From assembly GCA_029821515.1 (NCBI GenBank), contig JALGTD010000076.1, forward strand, positions 1 through 7,175: a DNA stretch of 7,175 nt. The letters run 5' to 3'. Below are positions 4,617 through 7,175 of the stretch, in pieces (the first letter of the stretch is position 1; each line of letters starts with the position of its first letter). Source of the DNA: Candidatus Zipacnadia bacterium (GTDB taxonomy: Bacteria; Armatimonadota; Zipacnadia; Zipacnadales; Zipacnadaceae). The position numbers were made by a program, and so were the translations under genes. A model generated the notes under the pieces. The model saw only the letters and a list, made by a program, of their open reading frames with translations, did not search any database and was not told the DNA's origin.

Positions 4617-5321
4617 CTAAAGCTGTTCCAGCCAGTCGCTGTTAGCCAGTAGCTCTACCAGATCATTGAGGAAGGGTACTGCCTGGGTGGCGTCCAGGAC
4701 GCGATGATCTACCGTAAGCGTTAGATAGGCACTGATGCGGGCGACAATTTCGTCATCAACCATCATCGGTCGCTTCTTCATAGCGCCAATGGCCAGGATT
4801 GCCGTCTGCGGCGGGCTGATGATAGCATTGAATGCATCCACGACCGTGGGCCCGATATTGCTAATGGTAAAGCCTGCACCCATCTGCAGCGAGGCCCGCA
4901 GCCGCCCGCCTCGGGCCAGTTCAATTAGCTCGCGGCTGTTTTCCGCGATTTTGTCCACGCTCTTTTTGTCGGCGTCAAAGACTGTGGGCAGCAGCACGCC
5001 ATCGTCAGTGGCGCAGGCAAAGCCGATATTGATTGGTTTCAGTAGTTTGACCTGGCCATCCTCACACCAGGCGTTCATTTCCGGATAATCGCCAATAATG
5101 GTGGCGACCGCCTTGATAAAGTAGTCGTTGTAGGTGGGCACTGCCTCGCCCTGTTCTTTACGCTTGTTGCGGGCAGCGACCAGCGCCTCGGCATCAACCA
5201 GCACCTGCATCCAGAACTGGGGAATATCGCGGAAGCTGGTGCCCGTCCGCTCGCCGATGGCCTGGCGGATGGGGGTTAGTTCTTCGACTTCAAACTCAGG
5301 TTCATGCGGTCGCGAAGACAT
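4617..5321 (-). CDS. Stand-alone 2-oxoacid dehydrogenase acyltransferase (E2) catalytic-domain protein
   Basis: The 234 residues match only the catalytic domain of dihydrolipoamide acyltransferases, the E2 core of pyruvate-, oxoglutarate- and branched-chain-type dehydrogenase complexes, which shares its fold with chloramphenicol acetyltransferase. Visible marks are NIGFACATDDGVLLPTV (98-114), GAGFTISNIGP (148-158), ISPPQTAILAIG (168-179) and the active-site segment DHRVLDA (205-211), where His206 and Asp210 fill the HxxxD positions; the usual Gly after Asp is Ala. There is no lipoyl domain and no E1/E3-binding domain. The start is firm: AAGGAG lies 9 nt before the ATG, and the aspS stop is only 27 nt upstream, leaving no room for a lost N-terminus. 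No E1 or E3 gene is in the window. It may be an E2 core fed by a separate lipoyl protein, or an acyltransferase with another role. Confidence 0.9.
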   Translation of the reverse strand: MSSRPHEPEFEVEELTPIRQAIGERTGTSFRDIPQFWMQVLVDAEALVAARNKRKEQGEAVPTYNDYFIKAVATIIGDYPEMNAWCEDGQVKLLKPINIGFACATDDGVLLPTVFDADKKSVDKIAENSRELIELARGGRLRASLQMGAGFTISNIGPTVVDAFNAIISPPQTAILAIGAMKKRPMMVDDEIVARISAYLTLTVDHRVLDATQAVPFLNDLVELLANSDWLEQL

Positions 5322-5348
5322 ATTTCATATCTCCTTAGATAGGAGCAG

Positions 5349-7139
5349 CTACTCCGTCGGCGGCAGGTCTAATTTGATATGCAGGTCGCGGAGCGCCTCG
5401 GGCGATGCCGGTGATGGTGCCCCGCTCATCAGGTCCTGGGCGCGCTGGGTCTTCGGGAAGGCGATGACATCGCGAATCGAGCTTTCCCCGCACATCATCA
5501 TTACCAGCCGGTCAAAGCCCGGGGCAATCCCGCCGTGTGGCGGCGTGCCGTATTCGAAGGCCCGCAGCAAAAACCCAAAACGTTGCTCGGCCTCCTCCGG
5601 GGTGATACCCAGCACCTCAAAGATCTGCTGCTGGATGTCACGCCGGTGAACTCGGATGCTGCCGCTGGCCACTTCGATCCCATTGATGACGGCGTCATAG
5701 GACTGGGCGCGTACCTGGCCCGGATCCGAGGCGAGTAGGTCAATATCGTCGGGATGAGGCATACAGAAGGGATGATGTTCCGCCTCCCAACGGTCTTCGT
5801 CCTCGTTCCAGACTACCAGCGGGAATTCGGTGATGAAGAGCGGGTTGAAGACTGTATCATCAAGCAAATTCTCCCGCCGGGCCATCTCCCGCCGCAACCA
5901 GTCCAGGCTTTCCGCGACGATCTTCGGCTCGTCAGCGACGATGAGCAGCAGGTCACCGGGCTGGGCCGCGAAGCTTTCGGTAATTTGCCTCAGTTCCTCC
6001 ATGCCGAAGAACTTGGCCACCGGCGAGTCTATCCCGTCGGCGGTCACGCGCATCCACACCAGGCCCTGCGCCTTGTGGTCTTTGGCAAAGTCGGTGAGTT
6101 GATCAAGCTGCGCGCGCGGATAGTCGCCGCAGCCACACGCGTTAATACCCTTGACCTGCCCGCCTTTGCTTACGGTATCGCTGAAGACGCGGAACTCGAC
6201 CTGTCCCGCGATATCGGAGATATCGGTAAGTTCCATCCCGAAGCGAGTATCGGGCTTGTCGGTGCCGTAGCGGGCCATGGCCTCGGTGTAGGTCATCCGC
6301 GGAAAGGGTAGCGCCAACTCAATATCCACAGTCTCCCGGAAGATGTGAGCAAACAGGCGTTCGCAGACATCCAGCACATCATCCTGTTCCACAAATGACA
6401 TTTCTATGTCAATCTGGGTGTGCTCGGGTTGGCGGTCGGCGCGCAGGTCCTCATCGCGTAGGCAGCGGGCAAGCTGGTAGTACTTCTCGACGCCGGAGAC
6501 CATCAGAAGCTGCTTGAGAATCTGCGGCGACTGGGGCAGGGCGTAGAAGTTGCCCGGGCTGACGCGGCTGGGCACCAGGTAGTCACGCGCACCCTCCGGT
6601 GTGGCTTTAAACAGGATGGGAGTCTCGACCTCCCAGAAACCCTCGGCATTGAGGAACACTCGCGTCGCCTGCGCGGCCTCGTGGCGGATACGTAGGTTGC
6701 GCTGCATCCGCGGGCTGCGCAGGTCAATGTAGCGGTATTTTAGGCGCACCAGCTCTTCGGTCTCGGTCTCGTCCACGAACGAAAATGGCGGTGTCCTGGC
6801 GGGATTGAGCACCTCAGCAACCTCGGCGACGACGTCCACGTCGCCGGTGGGCAGTTGTGGATTCTCAGTGCCCTCGGGGCGGTGGCGGACTTTTCCCTGC
6901 ACCGCAATAACAAACTCCGGGCGGACGTTGGCAGCTAACTGGTGAGCTTCGGAGGAAATCTCCGGGTCGAAGACCACCTGCACTATGCCGGCGCGGTCGC
7001 GCAGATCAATAAATATCAGCCCACCGTGGTCGCGACGGCGGTTGATCCAGCCATTGAGGATTACCTCGTCGCCAATATTCTCTTCGCGCAACTCACCGCA
7101 GTGGGCGGTGCGTTTCATAAAACTGCCAGCTTCCGACAT
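5349..7139 (-). CDS. aspS: Aspartyl-tRNA synthetase, probably non-discriminating
   Basis: This class IIb synthetase activates aspartate with ATP and charges tRNA-Asp in the cytoplasm. All 596 residues are present, the usual bacterial length. An N-terminal OB-fold anticodon-binding domain (about 8-112) precedes the class II core. Motif 2 lies around CLRDEDLRADRQPEHTQID (226-244) and motif 3 around GIAPGFDRL (537-545), with the bacterial GAD insertion at about 290-425. The signatures ATPEGARDYLVPSR (179-192) and ALPQSPQ (200-206) are intact. In the anticodon domain, His38 (RRRDHGG) and Gly90 (RPEGTEN) replace the Leu and Lys of E. coli; these match the residues linked to tRNA-Asn recognition in non-discriminating enzymes such as that of Pseudomonas aeruginosa. 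AGGAGG lies 7 nt before the ATG at 7139, so that start is preferred over Met8. It heads the tight minus-strand unit. Confidence 0.98.
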   Translation of the reverse strand: MSEAGSFMKRTAHCGELREENIGDEVILNGWINRRRDHGGLIFIDLRDRAGIVQVVFDPEISSEAHQLAANVRPEFVIAVQGKVRHRPEGTENPQLPTGDVDVVAEVAEVLNPARTPPFSFVDETETEELVRLKYRYIDLRSPRMQRNLRIRHEAAQATRVFLNAEGFWEVETPILFKATPEGARDYLVPSRVSPGNFYALPQSPQILKQLLMVSGVEKYYQLARCLRDEDLRADRQPEHTQIDIEMSFVEQDDVLDVCERLFAHIFRETVDIELALPFPRMTYTEAMARYGTDKPDTRFGMELTDISDIAGQVEFRVFSDTVSKGGQVKGINACGCGDYPRAQLDQLTDFAKDHKAQGLVWMRVTADGIDSPVAKFFGMEELRQITESFAAQPGDLLLIVADEPKIVAESLDWLRREMARRENLLDDTVFNPLFITEFPLVVWNEDEDRWEAEHHPFCMPHPDDIDLLASDPGQVRAQSYDAVINGIEVASGSIRVHRRDIQQQIFEVLGITPEEAEQRFGFLLRAFEYGTPPHGGIAPGFDRLVMMMCGESSIRDVIAFPKTQRAQDLMSGAPSPASPEALRDLHIKLDLPPTE

Positions 7140-7175
7140 TCAACAACCTCCTGCATTACTCGACTGTACCCAGCC
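7140..7175 (-). promoter_or_regulatory. aspS ribosome binding site at the window edge
   Basis: AGGAGG (minus strand of 7147-7152) lies 7 nt before the aspS ATG. The remaining bases may be the 3' end of an upstream gene: one frame ends in TAA (minus strand of 7157-7155) and another in a TGA directly abutting the ATG. The fragment is too short to identify either. Confidence 0.6.

Noticed and set aside
4024..4620. Rightward open frame of 198 codons opposite the M55 gene
   Set aside because: It lies antisense to intact M55 metal-binding motifs and shows no domain of its own.
5754..6311. Rightward open frame of 185 codons opposite aspS
   Set aside because: It is antisense to well-conserved AspRS residues including the GAD domain, with no family resemblance.
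1..7175. Mobile element, CRISPR array, tRNA or rRNA
   Set aside because: I saw no transposase, terminal inverted repeats, regularly spaced repeats, cloverleaf pattern or rRNA-like segment. The only long repeat is the M55 duplication.

Overview
The window is bacterial chromosome with moderately high GC. The housekeeping genes are clearly bacterial: an aspartyl-tRNA synthetase with the GAD insertion, a short ribosomal protein S15, and a PNPase with KH and S1 domains. Shine-Dalgarno sites are strong and the promoters look like sigma-70 sites. I cannot name the species or phylum from sequence alone. The mix suggests a free-living bacterium from a sparsely sampled group rather than a proteobacterium.

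Nearly everything lies on the minus strand. From the right edge leftward, the first block is aspS (7139-5349), a stand-alone 2-oxoacid dehydrogenase E2 catalytic-domain protein (5321-4617), an M55 (DppA-like) D-aminopeptidase (4584-3811), and a decayed second M55 copy (3784-3559). Gaps are only 26-32 nt, so this looks like one transcription unit whose promoter lies beyond the right edge.

The only plus-strand gene is a small three-helix membrane protein of unknown function (3236-3562). Its stop codon overlaps the ancestral stop of the decayed M55 copy. It has its own good sigma-70 promoter, with an inverted repeat straddling the -10 box.

Divergent from it is the rpsO-pnp unit (2914-249), the classic S15/PNPase pair. 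It has a candidate extended -10 promoter, a structured rpsO leader that could be an S15 autoregulatory site, and a 224-nt rpsO-pnp spacer. That spacer holds a 12-bp hairpin and a second structure that can mask the pnp ribosome binding site. Left of pnp, a possible 36-codon membrane peptide overlaps a second reading frame that leaves the window. Both are tentative.

Functionally this is mostly ordinary translation and RNA-turnover equipment. The parts worth a second look are the anticodon-domain residues of AspRS, which predict a non-discriminating enzyme; the lipoyl-less E2 core; the partly deleted M55 duplicate, with its metal ligands lost; and the RNA and operator structures around rpsO, pnp and the orphan membrane gene. 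I saw no mobile element, CRISPR array, tRNA or rRNA, and no convincing new multi-gene system.
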